DNA of 64,000 bases from Candidatus Omnitrophota bacterium. Its GTDB lineage: Bacteria; Hinthialibacterota; Hinthialibacteria; Hinthialibacterales; Hinthialibacteraceae. The notes beneath the pieces were generated by a model that saw nothing but the letters and a program-made list of their open reading frames with translations, searched no databases and had not been told where the DNA came from. Shown one piece after another: positions 1 through 9,612 of the stretch (its first letter is position 1; each line of letters begins with the position of its first letter). The translations under genes and the position numbers were made by a program. The DNA lies in the NCBI GenBank assembly GCA_013177805.1, contig JABLXU010000021.1:23043-87042 (forward strand), in the 5' to 3' direction.

Positions 1-850
1 GCGCAGCCTGGGTACGGCAATCCCCGCAGGCGAACATCCCGGGAAGCGATGTGCGCATCCACAGATCCACCTTGATCAGCTTGTTTTCGTCCAGTTCCAC
101 TAAATTTTCGACCAAGCGGGTATTGGGAATATGGCCCACGAAGATGAATACCCCGTCCGTCGGAAATTCCTCGATTTCTTTGGTTTTCACATTCTCCAGC
201 ACCACATGTTTGACCTTGCCGTTGCTGACGATTTCATTGACCACTGTGTTCCAAATAAATTGGATCTTCGGATGCGCAAAGGCCCGTTCTTGCAATATTT
301 TACTGGCCCGCAGCTCGTCGCGCCGGTGAATGATCGTCACTGACGAGGCATAGCGGGTCAAAAACAAACCTTCTTCCACCGCCGCGTCGCCTCCTCCGAC
401 CACCACGACTTTTTTATCCCGGAAAAAGGCGCCGTCGCAGGTGGCGCAGTAGGAGACGCCCGTCCCTACGTTCTTATCCTCGCCGGGGACACCCAGTTTA
501 CGGGGATCGGCCCCCATCGCGCAAATCACCGTGCGGGCCGTATAGTCTTTCCCATCGGCCACCACGGTAAACATCTTGCCCTCCGGACGGATTTCACTCA
601 CCGTACCGTTGATGACCTGCGCCCCGAAATGCTCCGCCTGTTTCTGGAAACGGTCCGCCAGGTCCAAGCCGGTGATCGGTTCGGGAAATCCAGGATAATT
701 TTCCACGGCTTCCGTCAACGATATTTGTCCCCCGCTGACCCCCTTTTCGATCACCAAGGTGCTCAGCCGGCCCCGGGCGGTGTAGAGGGCGGCTGCCAAC
801 CCTGCAGGGCCCGCGCCGATGATGATGGTGTCGTATATCCGGGATTCCAT
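1..850 (-). CDS. trxB: Thioredoxin reductase, C-terminus beyond window
   Basis: Partial gene read leftward; about 283 N-terminal residues are present and roughly the last 30-40 are outside the window. Thioredoxin reductase is a cytoplasmic FAD/NADPH flavoenzyme that reduces thioredoxin. Seen in the translation: the FAD-binding GAGPAG at residues 12-17, the redox-active CATC at about 135-138 (SYCATCDG), the NADPH-binding GGGDAA near 152 followed by an HRRDE segment, and the second FAD motif (FACGDC) at the window edge. The ATG at 850 gives the usual start (MESRIYDTIIIG) right before the Rossmann fold. It stands alone here; no thioredoxin gene is adjacent on the visible side. Confidence 0.95.
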   Translation of the reverse strand, partial: MESRIYDTIIIGAGPAGLAAALYTARGRLSTLVIEKGVSGGQISLTEAVENYPGFPEPITGLDLADRFQKQAEHFGAQVINGTVSEIRPEGKMFTVVADGKDYTARTVICAMGADPRKLGVPGEDKNVGTGVSYCATCDGAFFRDKKVVVVGGGDAAVEEGLFLTRYASSVTIIHRRDELRASKILQERAFAHPKIQFIWNTVVNEIVSNGKVKHVVLENVKTKEIEEFPTDGVFIFVGHIPNTRLVENLVELDENKLIKVDLWMRTSLPGMFACGDCRTQAA

Positions 851-1210
851 AATTTTTTCTTCCTGCCTTCTGTTTTGAGTTGAATTTATTGTATATCTTC
901 CAGCAGGGATTGGCTATGTGGGCGGATTTCCCGGTAATGTCTGGAACTTTACGGCACATTGGGCCACCGGACGTTTTGATCTCTGGTCAGTTCAAGTCTT
1001 GAATCGGGAAGATGTTCGATTCCTCCACCGGCACATGACTCTCAATGAACCGGTTGGATCGATCGGACTGAGCACCCCATTAGGCTTCCTTGGAGGTTCG
1101 CCCTCTCACTGGCGTTATGATAAGATGACCTCACCCTGTATCCCGGGACTTGGCTTTGGGATACTAACGTTTGGGATTGAAATCCGTTACGCCTACCGAG
1201 AGGTGCGATC
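851..1210. other. Intergenic region, nothing recognised
   Basis: About 360 bases between the start of trxB (leftward) and the next rightward gene. It must hold both divergent promoters, but no convincing -35/-10 pair, repeat or RNA was found. The only clear element is the GAGAGGTG ribosome binding site at about 1198-1205, just ahead of the ATG at 1211. Confidence 0.5.
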
Positions 1211-2803
1211 ATGATGCGACGTATGGCGGCAACCGTCATTCTGGCAGCTGGATTTTGGGGAATCACCGCGTGGGGAAATGCCTCCACACTGTTTTTTCAG
1301 GCAGAAGGGAATGGCTGGCAGGCTCAAGACACCTTCCAACATTGTTACCGGTACCTTCACGGCTGGCTGGCCCACCGCGATCCATCCTCCGGCCTGATTC
1401 CGCGCAACCTGACCCGTTCCTGGTTCTGGAACGCCCAGGACTCCGCGGCGGATAACTATCCCTTCATGGTATTGGCCGCGTCCCTGCTCGACCGGAACCT
1501 GTACCAAACCACCCTGCGAGAAATGCTCCAAACTGAGATACGGCTGACCAACCGGCTGGATAACCTTCCGGACGATTATGATTTTGCCTCCAAGCAATTC
1601 GTTCATCCGGAAATCGATATGCGGCGGTTGATCTTCGGCGGTTCGGAGTACATGAAGGACGGCTTGATACCTCTTACCGAATGGCTGGGCCCTACCGAAT
1701 GGACCGGCCGGATGATTGGCATCATGGATTCTATTTGGAAACACGCTCCGGTGGATACCCCTTACGGCAAGATCCCGGCCGGGGATCACGAGGTTAGTGG
1801 CGATCAACTGCAAACCCTCTGCCGCCTCTATTGGATGACCGGCGAGGAACGGTACAAGAATTGGGCCTTCCGCCTCGCCGATTATTTTCTGCTGGATCAC
1901 CATCCCGCCGATGAGGAAAAATTGAGCCTGGATGATCACGGCTGCGAAATCATCGGTGGCCTTTCCGAAGCGTATGTTCTGGCCGCATATACCGATACCG
2001 CCCGCCGGGAGTCATACCGCGCCCCTCTCTACCGCCTGTTGGACCGCATCCTCGAGGTGGCGGCCAACGAGGACGGGCTGTTGTACATGCTGATCAATCC
2101 CCGGGAAGGAACGGTTTTGAACGAGGAACTCACGGATAATTGGGGATACGATTACAACGCGATCCTAACGGCCGCTCAACTGGATGGCGAACCACGTTAC
2201 CGGGATGCGGTCCGCCATGTTCTTGAAAATGTGTATAAATACCTGGATTATCCCTGGGAAGGAGGAGGAGCCGACGGCTACGCGGACAGCATCGAGGGCG
2301 GTATCAACCTCTTGAACCGCGTGACGGTGGAAAGCGCGTGCGAATGGGTCGATCAAAGCATGAAAATCCTGTTGAACAAACAGCGCAAGGACGGAATCAT
2401 CGAGGGTTGGCATGGTGACGGCAACTTCACCCGAACGGCTTTGATGTATGCCCTTTGGAAAACCCAGGGCGTCAGCGTGCATCCTTGGCGGCCGGATCTG
2501 GCCATCGGCGCGGTACGGCAGGGGGACGATCTGTTTCTCTCGCTCACCGGGGATTGGAAATGGTCCGGTGTGGTGAAATTCGATATCCCCCGCCACCGCG
2601 CATATTTCCATATGCCACTGGATTACCCCCGCATCAACCAGTTCCCTGAATGGTTCACTGTGGATCCGGAAAAAACGTACCAGGTGACAATTGGTCAGCA
2701 AGAATCCGTGTTGATCCAAGGAAGTAAACTGCGGGATGGAATTTCCGTGCAGACGGAAGCCGGGATGCCACTCTGGATTCAGATTTCTCAGGCCGGATCA
2801 TGA
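1211..2803 (+). CDS. Secreted six-hairpin glycosidase-like protein
   Basis: Protein of 530 residues with an N-terminal signal peptide (about residues 1-25, ending near AWGNA). The body is rich in Trp, Tyr and Asp and shows repeated helical-hairpin segments of the type found in (alpha/alpha)6 toroid glycosidases and lyases, for example RLYWMTGEERYKNWAFRLAD near 200 and DNWGYDYNAIL near 315. A beta-rich C-terminal part of about 100 residues follows. No catalytic pair can be assigned by eye, so the substrate is unknown; a periplasmic or secreted polysaccharide-related role is inferred. The start is supported by GAGAGGTG six bases upstream. It is followed by a 270-base gap with no recognised element. 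Confidence 0.6.
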   Translation: MMRRMAATVILAAGFWGITAWGNASTLFFQAEGNGWQAQDTFQHCYRYLHGWLAHRDPSSGLIPRNLTRSWFWNAQDSAADNYPFMVLAASLLDRNLYQTTLREMLQTEIRLTNRLDNLPDDYDFASKQFVHPEIDMRRLIFGGSEYMKDGLIPLTEWLGPTEWTGRMIGIMDSIWKHAPVDTPYGKIPAGDHEVSGDQLQTLCRLYWMTGEERYKNWAFRLADYFLLDHHPADEEKLSLDDHGCEIIGGLSEAYVLAAYTDTARRESYRAPLYRLLDRILEVAANEDGLLYMLINPREGTVLNEELTDNWGYDYNAILTAAQLDGEPRYRDAVRHVLENVYKYLDYPWEGGGADGYADSIEGGINLLNRVTVESACEWVDQSMKILLNKQRKDGIIEGWHGDGNFTRTALMYALWKTQGVSVHPWRPDLAIGAVRQGDDLFLSLTGDWKWSGVVKFDIPRHRAYFHMPLDYPRINQFPEWFTVDPEKTYQVTIGQQESVLIQGSKLRDGISVQTEAGMPLWIQISQAGS

Positions 2804-3075
2804 CTCCCAGTCCCGCATGGAATCCAATAATGGGAGTGCGAAATTGAAAAATCCACATTGTTCTGTGGTAAAAAAGCCACAGGCACGGAAACGAAAATCT
2901 GCATGTATTCTACTTAATTTATTACACTTAGATCTGAAACAGATTAAATATTCTATCCGCTCTATTCGTCTAAATGGTTACATGACCTGAGAATCAGTGC
3001 TATGGTCTAAGAAATGAAGGCTTTGTCGATCTGGCGTTAGGCCTAGAGAAGAAACCAAGTGAGGATTGAATCCAA

Positions 3076-4149
3076 GTGGGGAAATCCCGCTCCAATATCA
3101 ACATAAAGATTCGGAATAGGCAGATTGCTTTTCTAAAGAGGTTGATGGTTTTGATTTGGAAACACGCCTTCTTTTTGAAATCGGGAGTTTATCTGGGAAT
3201 CTGTGTGATCCTTGCGGGGGCTGGCGCGGCCGGATGTATGAAAACCGGTGGCTCCATTCAAGCCAACTATACAAAGGTGAGCCTGGTTGAAGAGGCTGAT
3301 CGTTTGTTTGAAAAAGGTCAATACCAAACCGCTCTCTTGAAATATTCCGGGTACGTGCTTTCGCCCTATCCCAACAAGGATAAAAGAGATCTCCCCTACG
3401 CGCGGTATCAAATGGCGCTGTGCCAGTTCCTATTGGGCCAATACACCGATGCCCGGATGACTCTGTCAACCTTGATGAAAGAAAATCCTGGCCAATACCG
3501 TCAGGAAGCAGACGCCCTGATGGCGAAAATTAATGAAAAAATCCAAGCCCGCGACCAAATCCTGGCTCAAAAACAGGATGAACTCCAACAGGAAATTCAA
3601 AAAGTGGAACAATTCGCCGCCCAGAATCCCAACAGTGCGGAATATCATTTCCAACTGGGCGACTTGTACTGGAAAGCGGGACGGACTACGGACGCCGTCA
3701 AAGAATACGAAAAAGCCGCCAAACTCGATCCTTCTTACCTGGAAAAAAGCACCCTCCGCCAACGGGTCCGGGTGACCAGTGCCGGTGAATTTACAGTGCG
3801 CGATTCCATCCCCCTGGCGGCCCCCCAAAGCCCGGTGCGGGTGACTGGGGCGCGGATGCAAATTGTCCAGCGCGAAAATTGGTTGGGTAAAAAAGAAACC
3901 ATCCGCCTCAGCGGCCAAGTGGAAAATGTAGGCCTCTACGATGTGACCAACGTCCAAGTAGAAGTCACCATTTATGATTTCCATGATACCGTACAGGGCG
4001 TTCAATTGGCCAAAATCGGAACCCTCCGGGCTGGCCAAAAACGTCCCTTTTCTGTTCTCTTCGACGACTACAGCGAACTGGCGATTGATATCAACAAATA
4101 CACGACGCAGGTCTTTTATGATGAACCCCGGAATGCGGTAAAAGGGTGA
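3076..4149 (+). CDS. TPR-repeat lipoprotein
   Basis: Protein of up to 357 residues. A hydrophobic stretch ends in an AGAAGC lipobox-like sequence, so the mature protein is probably lipid-anchored at that Cys. It then has TPR-like helical repeats (residues ~75-150 and ~185-220, e.g. YHFQLGDLYWKAGRTTDAVK), a charged coiled-coil segment between them, and a beta-rich C-terminal domain (~255-350) resembling a FxLyD/DUF3426-like module. The GTG at 3076 is the longest start; ATG at 3145 is also possible and leaves a more typical lipoprotein signal. It precedes two secretin-like genes in the same direction with small gaps, so an outer-membrane assembly role like that of pilotin/TPR partners of secretins is inferred, not shown. 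Confidence 0.65.
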   Translation: MGKSRSNINIKIRNRQIAFLKRLMVLIWKHAFFLKSGVYLGICVILAGAGAAGCMKTGGSIQANYTKVSLVEEADRLFEKGQYQTALLKYSGYVLSPYPNKDKRDLPYARYQMALCQFLLGQYTDARMTLSTLMKENPGQYRQEADALMAKINEKIQARDQILAQKQDELQQEIQKVEQFAAQNPNSAEYHFQLGDLYWKAGRTTDAVKEYEKAAKLDPSYLEKSTLRQRVRVTSAGEFTVRDSIPLAAPQSPVRVTGARMQIVQRENWLGKKETIRLSGQVENVGLYDVTNVQVEVTIYDFHDTVQGVQLAKIGTLRAGQKRPFSVLFDDYSELAIDINKYTTQVFYDEPRNAVKG

Positions 4150-4221
4150 AGGGGCATGGGAATACCACTCTGTTTCTTTTTCTTTAATTGCGGACGGTTT
4201 GGGGCCAATTCGAGTAGTGAG

Positions 4222-5340
4222 ATGAGAATGATGAAGAAATCGTTGCCAATGCGCTGTTTGGCAGGAGGGATCCTTCTAGGGATAGCCTTTGGTCTGATCC
4301 CAGTCAGCGGTGCCTTTGCTCAAGATGCGCCCATCACCCGGGATGAAAAAGGCGAACTGACCAAGGAACAATTGAATCAAATCATCGAACAAAAGAAAAA
4401 CGCGAAGGAAGGCCCATATCAGATCCTGCTGCAAGTCATTATTTTCGAAGTATTTCTGCGTAACGAAGACAAGATCGGTTTCTTGTATGATATTCTGGGC
4501 GAAGTGGGAGAATTCCGCGGGACCAACCTGGCCGGTGATCCGGTGGTCGAAAGTGATTTAAGTGTCTTAGGCAGCGGCAACCGGAACGAACTCCTGCCCG
4601 CTGGCGCGAACATCGTGACCAACATTTTTGAAGGCGACGAGGGCCGGGTGGAGGCGATTTTCCAAGCCTTGGCCGAAGACCAAAAAGTCACGGTGCACGC
4701 CAATCCCAATCTATTGACCCTGGAAGGCGTCCCCGCCCGTCTCGAGAACGTGGAGGATGTCCCGTTCCTGGAACGGCAGGTGGTGGGCGAGAGCGAAACC
4801 TTCACCACCGAGTTCCGCAACACCGGCGTTTCCCTGGAAATGACACCCACGGTCGAATTCGGCGAGATGGATGTCCTGCGCGAAAGGCCGTTTATCTGGC
4901 TGGATGTCACGGCCAACCTTTCCAATGTCTCCCGGTACCGTGAAGAAGAAGGATTCACCCAGCCGATCCTGGATAGCCGGAATTATCACAGCCGCCTGTG
5001 CGTGCGCGCCGACCAGCGGGTGATCATCGGCAGCCATTACCGCGATCAACAGACCAACCAGATGCGGGGGATACCCATCCTCAAAGATATTCCCGTCATG
5101 GGGCGGCTGTTCAAGGGCACGAGTGACACCAACCGGATTTCGCAACTGTACGTCATTATCAAACCCACCTTGCTGGATCTATACGGTCAACCGGTCGCTG
5201 GGGAGTCGGCGGGCGATCCCGAACTCGATGCCAAGAAAATCCGGGAACTGTTGGATGAGCGATCCAAGGAAATCAATACCAAAACCAGCCCCTTCGAAAA
5301 TTTCCGGGAACTCTTCATCGACCGGACTTCACCGCAATGA
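4222..5340 (+). CDS. Secretin-domain protein 1
   Basis: About 372 residues from the ATG at 4222, which places a clean signal peptide first (basic MRMMKKS, hydrophobic core, cleavage near AFA-QDAP). The remaining protein looks like the C-terminal secretin (type II/III secretion) domain: ILLQVIIFEVFLR near 75 (the xVxIEAxIVEV segment), KVTVHANPNLLTLEG near 155, and IPILKDIPVMGRLFKG near 295, which matches the secretin VPxLGDIPxLGxLF signature. The family forms outer-membrane multimeric pores. It lacks the N0/N1 ring domains of full secretins (usual length 550-750), so it is short. It is followed after 35 bases by a second secretin-like gene. Confidence 0.75.
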   Translation: MRMMKKSLPMRCLAGGILLGIAFGLIPVSGAFAQDAPITRDEKGELTKEQLNQIIEQKKNAKEGPYQILLQVIIFEVFLRNEDKIGFLYDILGEVGEFRGTNLAGDPVVESDLSVLGSGNRNELLPAGANIVTNIFEGDEGRVEAIFQALAEDQKVTVHANPNLLTLEGVPARLENVEDVPFLERQVVGESETFTTEFRNTGVSLEMTPTVEFGEMDVLRERPFIWLDVTANLSNVSRYREEEGFTQPILDSRNYHSRLCVRADQRVIIGSHYRDQQTNQMRGIPILKDIPVMGRLFKGTSDTNRISQLYVIIKPTLLDLYGQPVAGESAGDPELDAKKIRELLDERSKEINTKTSPFENFRELFIDRTSPQ

Positions 5341-5375
5341 CAAATGGATTGTTGGAAGAGAGCGAGTGAGAGACG

Positions 5376-6554
5376 ATGAGCTTACGAATCCGGAACCTGG
5401 ATAAATGCCGCCACCCCGGACCCCGCTGGATCCCTTGGCTTCTCCTGGGATTGGGCGGATTCATCCCGGCGGCCTGGGGACAAGGCCCCCGCCCGGTCAT
5501 CGAAATCTCGGCGGATATCTACGAATACCGGCTGGACGGCGAAAAACAGCTGGGCATTTTCTACCAATACAACCGCCAATCCGGCTCCATTCAGAACAGC
5601 GACATTTTCTTGCCGGGGAGCGAAAACGTAAAAGAAAAGGCCATTGGCGCCCTCGATATCTCAGGCAGTTTCGCCAAACTTTCCTACGGCACCATCGACT
5701 ACAACATTAAAACCGCCATTGAAGAAGGGCGGGCGACCGTGATCAGCAACCAACGGCTGATCACCGCCGATGGCGAAACCGCCAACATCACCGCCGGTGA
5801 ATCGGTCCCCATCACGGTGCTCTCGATGATGGGCAATATCACCAAACTGCAGACCCAATACCGCCCTGCGGGTATTAAACTGATCGTCACGCCCCGCATC
5901 TTCCGGGATGATTTGATCATCATGAACCTTGAAATCGAATCCAGCGAAATTGCCCGGATCACCACCTTCGATCGCGGCGACCGGAAACGCTATGAACTGC
6001 CCGTCATTACCAAGCGGAATATCAAAACGGTCGTCTGCGTGCCATCTTCGCAAAAACTGTATATCGGCGGCCTCTACACGGACAGTTCGGGTGACATGAC
6101 CCGCAAGGTTCCTATCGTGGGGGATTTGCCCGGTATCGGCTTCTTCCTGCGGGGTTTCAACAAGAAACGCCGTTTGTCCGAGACGATTTTCCACATCACC
6201 CCAGTCATCCGGCTTCCCGGCGAGGGCATTGAGGTTGAGTCGGCCGTGTTCGAGGAACTGCTGCAACCCAATAACACCCAGGAACCAATCAAATCTCCCC
6301 CCGGGCCAAATCCCACGGTCAGCCATGGGGGAGACGCGGATGCCGCAGCGGAATCCACTGATAATCAACCGGCGGATTTCACCATAGAATCCGCTTCACC
6401 TACACCGGATTATCCTTCCACCTCGAATCCGGCGGCCGCCGGAGATTCATTCGCGGCCCAGGAGCCGCCAACTGCCCAAACTGCTTCCCGGACCAAGAGT
6501 CCGCCGCAATCCAACCGCGGTTCGGCCATCAATAAATGGCGTTTCAACAATTGA
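5376..6554 (+). CDS. Secretin-domain protein 2 with disordered tail
   Basis: Protein of 392 residues with an N-terminal signal peptide (ends near AAWGQ). The segments RATVISNQRLITADGETANI (~125-145) and VPIVGDLPGIGFFLRGF (~243-260) correspond to the conserved secretin core and VPxLGDIPxxGxLF motif. The last ~80 residues are Pro/Ser/Thr/Ala-rich and probably disordered. Together with the neighbouring secretin-like gene and the TPR lipoprotein it forms a three-gene set; no ATPase, pseudopilin or platform genes of a type II system are visible nearby, so its export or pilus partner is unknown. The two secretin proteins are divergent paralogues rather than duplicates. Confidence 0.72.
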   Translation: MSLRIRNLDKCRHPGPRWIPWLLLGLGGFIPAAWGQGPRPVIEISADIYEYRLDGEKQLGIFYQYNRQSGSIQNSDIFLPGSENVKEKAIGALDISGSFAKLSYGTIDYNIKTAIEEGRATVISNQRLITADGETANITAGESVPITVLSMMGNITKLQTQYRPAGIKLIVTPRIFRDDLIIMNLEIESSEIARITTFDRGDRKRYELPVITKRNIKTVVCVPSSQKLYIGGLYTDSSGDMTRKVPIVGDLPGIGFFLRGFNKKRRLSETIFHITPVIRLPGEGIEVESAVFEELLQPNNTQEPIKSPPGPNPTVSHGGDADAAAESTDNQPADFTIESASPTPDYPSTSNPAAAGDSFAAQEPPTAQTASRTKSPPQSNRGSAINKWRFNN

Positions 6555-6661
6555 GCAGAGCGGTTTGGGGGTACGGAGACCCTGGAAAGGGTGACATTCA
6601 TCTTTTTCTAATATCGTGAAAGTAATGTTAGGGGATTTTTCTTTTGGCTACTCTTGCTTCT

Positions 6662-6669
6662 ATAGCTAT
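6662..6669. promoter_or_regulatory. ATAGCTAT palindrome, copy 1
   Basis: A perfect 8-bp palindrome flanked by TTC on the left and GAAT on the right (CTTCT-ATAGCTAT-GAATA), about 118 bases upstream of the secreted protein gene at 6787. The same core occurs four more times in the window, always upstream of a gene and in three cases upstream of a cytochrome gene (25491, 27521, 33655). Binding protein unknown; the ArsR-family regulator at 19762 is a candidate. Confidence 0.45.
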
Positions 6670-6786
6670 GAATATGATAAATTGATTTACCGATTCCATT
6701 TCAGGACAGATTCTTGAAATGGATATGGGTGAATTCCGGGAGAACCCTGAATTCCAACATGGTTTCATGGCAAAAGGAGAGACAAC

Positions 6787-7917
6787 ATGATAAGGCAAAC
6801 CGCTTGGATCCTTGTATTCGGATTGGCCATGGCGACAATGGTCAGCGCGCAAGAACAACGAGTCAATATCACGAGTTTTGAGGAGGAAGATTTTACCTGG
6901 CAATGGACCGGCGGAAACATTCAGTATTCCGGGGTTGAAGAAAATCCGGGGGGTGTGGCGGCCGCGGATGGGAATTACGTCTTGGTGGTTGTGTATGACA
7001 ATCGAGGCTCGACATGGCAATACACGAACATGTCATTTCCCATCGGGTCCGTAGATTTGACGGGAATGAGGGAAATCCGCATGTCGGTCTTCTTCACCGA
7101 ACAATGCCAGGGAAATCTGAGCATGCGGTTGGATTTGGCCAGCGGCAACATCCTGGGAATGGCTTATGCGCCTTCCAAGGGCCAGTGGCATGAGTTGGTG
7201 TTTCCGATTGACCGCAAATTGTCGGAAAGCGACTTCATTAAATCCATCAATTGGTTTGGGGGCTTTTTTGCTCCGGAAACCGGAACCAACAGCGGGGAAG
7301 TTTATATCGATAACATCTACGGGATTCGGCCGGCTGGTACCCCCGAAGTGGAAGAAGTATTGATTTACGGTTTCAACGAGGCCGATCCTGGAACTGGAGA
7401 ACCCGCCGGCTGGACGGTAGGTGCCGAAGGCCACATTCCTCCTGAGTTGGGAACTGGAGATGTCACGCCCAAGGAAGGCAACAATTACATGGTGATGTGG
7501 ACTGGCCCGGGGTATGTTTGGAGCGTACAAACCACGAATGCCCTGGCGGCGTTCAACCGGTGGCCGGATGTCAAGGAAGTCCTGTTCGATGTATACGTAG
7601 GTGATCCCATCGCGAGTGGATGGCTGCAATCACGGATCGATATCACTTCGAATATCACAGGGAGCGGTGTGGATGACGCCTACACAAGCACCCGGGAAAT
7701 CGGATACGCCGACGCCACCAGCAATTGGAAAGAATTGCTCTACGAAGTAGACATGACACCGCACTTGGCCAACATCGCGGATCCCAATGGCTGGCTGCGG
7801 ATCCGGATCAGCACGAACAACGACGCCAATAACGATCTGGATAAACGGGTGTTTGTTGATAATTTCCGGGTCGCGGTCGCCAAAAGTACGGATGTGACGG
7901 ATTGGATGTGCTACTAA
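6787..7917 (+). CDS. Secreted protein with tandem CBM-like domains
   Basis: Protein of 376 residues with a signal peptide (about 1-21, cleavage near VSA-QEQ). It has two similar beta-rich halves (about 25-185 and 190-370), each with a Trp/Phe-rich start (TSFEEEDFTWQW; YGFNEADPGTG), an ISM-type MREIRMSVFF or VKEVLFDVYVG strand and an ending in the VYIDNIYG / VFVDNFRVA form. This pattern is typical of jelly-roll carbohydrate-binding-like modules attached to extracellular enzymes. No catalytic domain is present. The ribosome binding site AAGGAGA lies 7 bases before the ATG. The gene ends in a terminator (7977-8010). Function is unproven; binding of polysaccharide or S-layer role is possible. Confidence 0.6.
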   Translation: MIRQTAWILVFGLAMATMVSAQEQRVNITSFEEEDFTWQWTGGNIQYSGVEENPGGVAAADGNYVLVVVYDNRGSTWQYTNMSFPIGSVDLTGMREIRMSVFFTEQCQGNLSMRLDLASGNILGMAYAPSKGQWHELVFPIDRKLSESDFIKSINWFGGFFAPETGTNSGEVYIDNIYGIRPAGTPEVEEVLIYGFNEADPGTGEPAGWTVGAEGHIPPELGTGDVTPKEGNNYMVMWTGPGYVWSVQTTNALAAFNRWPDVKEVLFDVYVGDPIASGWLQSRIDITSNITGSGVDDAYTSTREIGYADATSNWKELLYEVDMTPHLANIADPNGWLRIRISTNNDANNDLDKRVFVDNFRVAVAKSTDVTDWMCY

Positions 7918-7976
7918 GAAGCCCGCTGCCGGTTTTTCCCGATGTAGTAAAATATGGTGAAAGAATTGGTTTGATT

Positions 7977-8010
7977 GAAAACACCACTGAACCTCCGGTG
8001 GTGTTTTTTT
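7977..8010 (+). terminator. Rho-independent terminator
   Basis: ACACCACTG and CGGTGGTGT form a 9-bp stem (one G-T pair) around an AACCTC loop and are followed directly by six or more T. An A-run precedes the stem, so it can also work for the leftward gene. It lies 60 bases behind the secreted CBM-like gene. Confidence 0.85.
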
Positions 8011-8038
8011 ATGGGGGGAATTTCCGTTATTTCTTCAA

Positions 8039-9286
8039 TCAAGGCCGTTTCCAGCTCTTATTTTGATCCATCACGCCTTGATCCCGGAAGCATCCAAATA
8101 GAATCCCAATAAAACACCAGGAAAAGTAATGGGTGTGAATGTTATAAATCATCGAAGAGGCAGCAAGCATGACCAGACTCACAATAGCCGCCCGCATAAA
8201 CCGTTTTTCGTCAGAACTCAGGTGAGGAACACATCGGGCATCATACCACCCCGCAAAAAGCAACCCCAAGATCCAACTGAATGCCAGTACACCTAAGATT
8301 CCACTCTCTGCCAGGATGAGAAGCAATGTGGAACCGGGACTTCCTATGGATCCTGCAGTTTCGGGGTACGCCCAGCGTACGTAAGATTCATACTGGCCGG
8401 GACCGGTACCCAAAAAAGGATGCGTTGACCAAATGCCTAAGGCCGATAATCCGCTTTCCGCGAAATTGGAAGTGCCTTGGTCAGGCAGCCAGGGCTGGAT
8501 CGACTTCCACATTCCAAAATCATGCCCCTGCAATCCATGCAACAGCCCCACGGCGGCTAGGGGGGCCAGCCATAATAGCATTTCACGGTTCATCAAACGG
8601 GCGATTCCGCACAGCAACACGGTAAACAGCAGTAAAAGAGCTTCCCTCCCTGGTCCGGTCATCCAACTGATCCACAGAATCGATAAGAACACTCCCGTCC
8701 AAAAACCCTCCTCCCGGGAAGTTTGCGCTTTGTGAAAGGCCAGGAGGACAAACGGAGTCATCCAGGAGAGAAATACCACGAAATAACCGCTTTCAGTAAA
8801 ACCTGCCTGGACCGGGACGGGGGAATCCCTGGTACTCAACCAAACTTGAATCAATGCCAGGGCAAGAGCCGCCAATACCGAAGCCCGAAAGGGAAATGTC
8901 ACATAAGGGTTTGAATTGGGTTGGGGCCAATACAAACCGATGAAATAAGCGGCCGCCGCATAACCGAGCCATGTTCCGATTTCCTTCAAGGCGGCAAGGG
9001 GGTGGATACAGATAAGGCCCGAGAAGAGAAAAGTAACCAGCAGAAAAACAAGTGCGGCCAACCATTCGCGATGGATTTGCCGGGACAGCATCAACCGGAG
9101 CAGGGCGCTGCATAAAAATACAATGAGCACCGCCGCCGGCAATGGGACATCCGCCCCGAATGCCGGAATCCGCCCCACTTCGATCGTGCTCATAAAAACG
9201 AGCACGCTGATCCCTAATATGGGGAACGCGGCAAACACGGCCGTCGAGACGGTCATTACTAGCAAGAGAATCAGGTTCCAAATCAT
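8039..9286 (-). CDS. O-antigen ligase/polymerase-like membrane protein
   Basis: Protein of 415 residues with about ten to twelve hydrophobic segments. The segment STHPFLGTGPGQYESYVRW (~285-305) followed by LLLILAESGILGVLAF matches the conserved periplasmic-loop signature of the Wzy/WaaL O-antigen ligase family (HPxxGxGxGxF ... ExGxxG). Members join or polymerise lipid-linked glycans at the periplasmic face of the inner membrane. It is a single leftward gene convergent with the preceding one; no glycosyltransferases are adjacent. The specific substrate cannot be told. The ATG at 9286 has no strong ribosome binding site. Confidence 0.75.
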   Translation of the reverse strand: MIWNLILLLVMTVSTAVFAAFPILGISVLVFMSTIEVGRIPAFGADVPLPAAVLIVFLCSALLRLMLSRQIHREWLAALVFLLVTFLFSGLICIHPLAALKEIGTWLGYAAAAYFIGLYWPQPNSNPYVTFPFRASVLAALALALIQVWLSTRDSPVPVQAGFTESGYFVVFLSWMTPFVLLAFHKAQTSREEGFWTGVFLSILWISWMTGPGREALLLLFTVLLCGIARLMNREMLLWLAPLAAVGLLHGLQGHDFGMWKSIQPWLPDQGTSNFAESGLSALGIWSTHPFLGTGPGQYESYVRWAYPETAGSIGSPGSTLLLILAESGILGVLAFSWILGLLFAGWYDARCVPHLSSDEKRFMRAAIVSLVMLAASSMIYNIHTHYFSWCFIGILFGCFRDQGVMDQNKSWKRP

Positions 9287-9612
9287 TACGGGTTCAAGGA
9301 AATCGACTCCTGGGATAGTCTAGTGAAACGGTCAGATTGTCAACCTGGCGCAATTCCTATTTTGATCAGGATGCCTTCAGGCCATTTTGGCGCATCCCGG
9401 CCTGGATCCACAAGACGTTTTGGCGGAATTCAGGATATCGCTCCAATTGTATGGTTATAATAAAGTCTTGATAAACAAATAGATAGGAGAAAACCGACTT
9501 CTGGCAGAGCCGCTTGGGCCTCTTTGGCATTCTCATTGCTCTAATGATGTCGAGGCAAATAAAAAGCCTATCTCTTACATGTTCAGTGGATTATAGAAAG
9601 GAGTTTCGGGTC
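9287..9612. other. Region upstream of groES
   Basis: Contains a TATAAT at 9456-9461 without a matching -35 hexamer; TTGTAT at 9447-9452 with GATAAA at 9470-9475 is a weaker 17-spaced alternative. I looked for a CIRCE element (TTAGCACTC-N9-GAGTGCTAA) on both strands and saw none, so heat-shock control by HrcA/CIRCE is not supported. The only certain signal is the AAAGGAG ribosome binding site at about 9597-9603 before groES. Confidence 0.35.

Noticed and set aside
594..959. A leftward frame of 121 codons inside the trxB region
   Set aside because: It is out of frame with the clear thioredoxin reductase reading and has Arg/Gly-rich composition typical of shadow frames.
6583..6596. ACCCT-GGAA-AGGGT hairpin as terminator of the secretin operon
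   Set aside because: Stem of only five pairs and no directly following T run.
9287..9612. CIRCE heat-shock element before groES
   Set aside because: No TTAGCACTC/GAGTGCTAA inverted repeat could be found on either strand.
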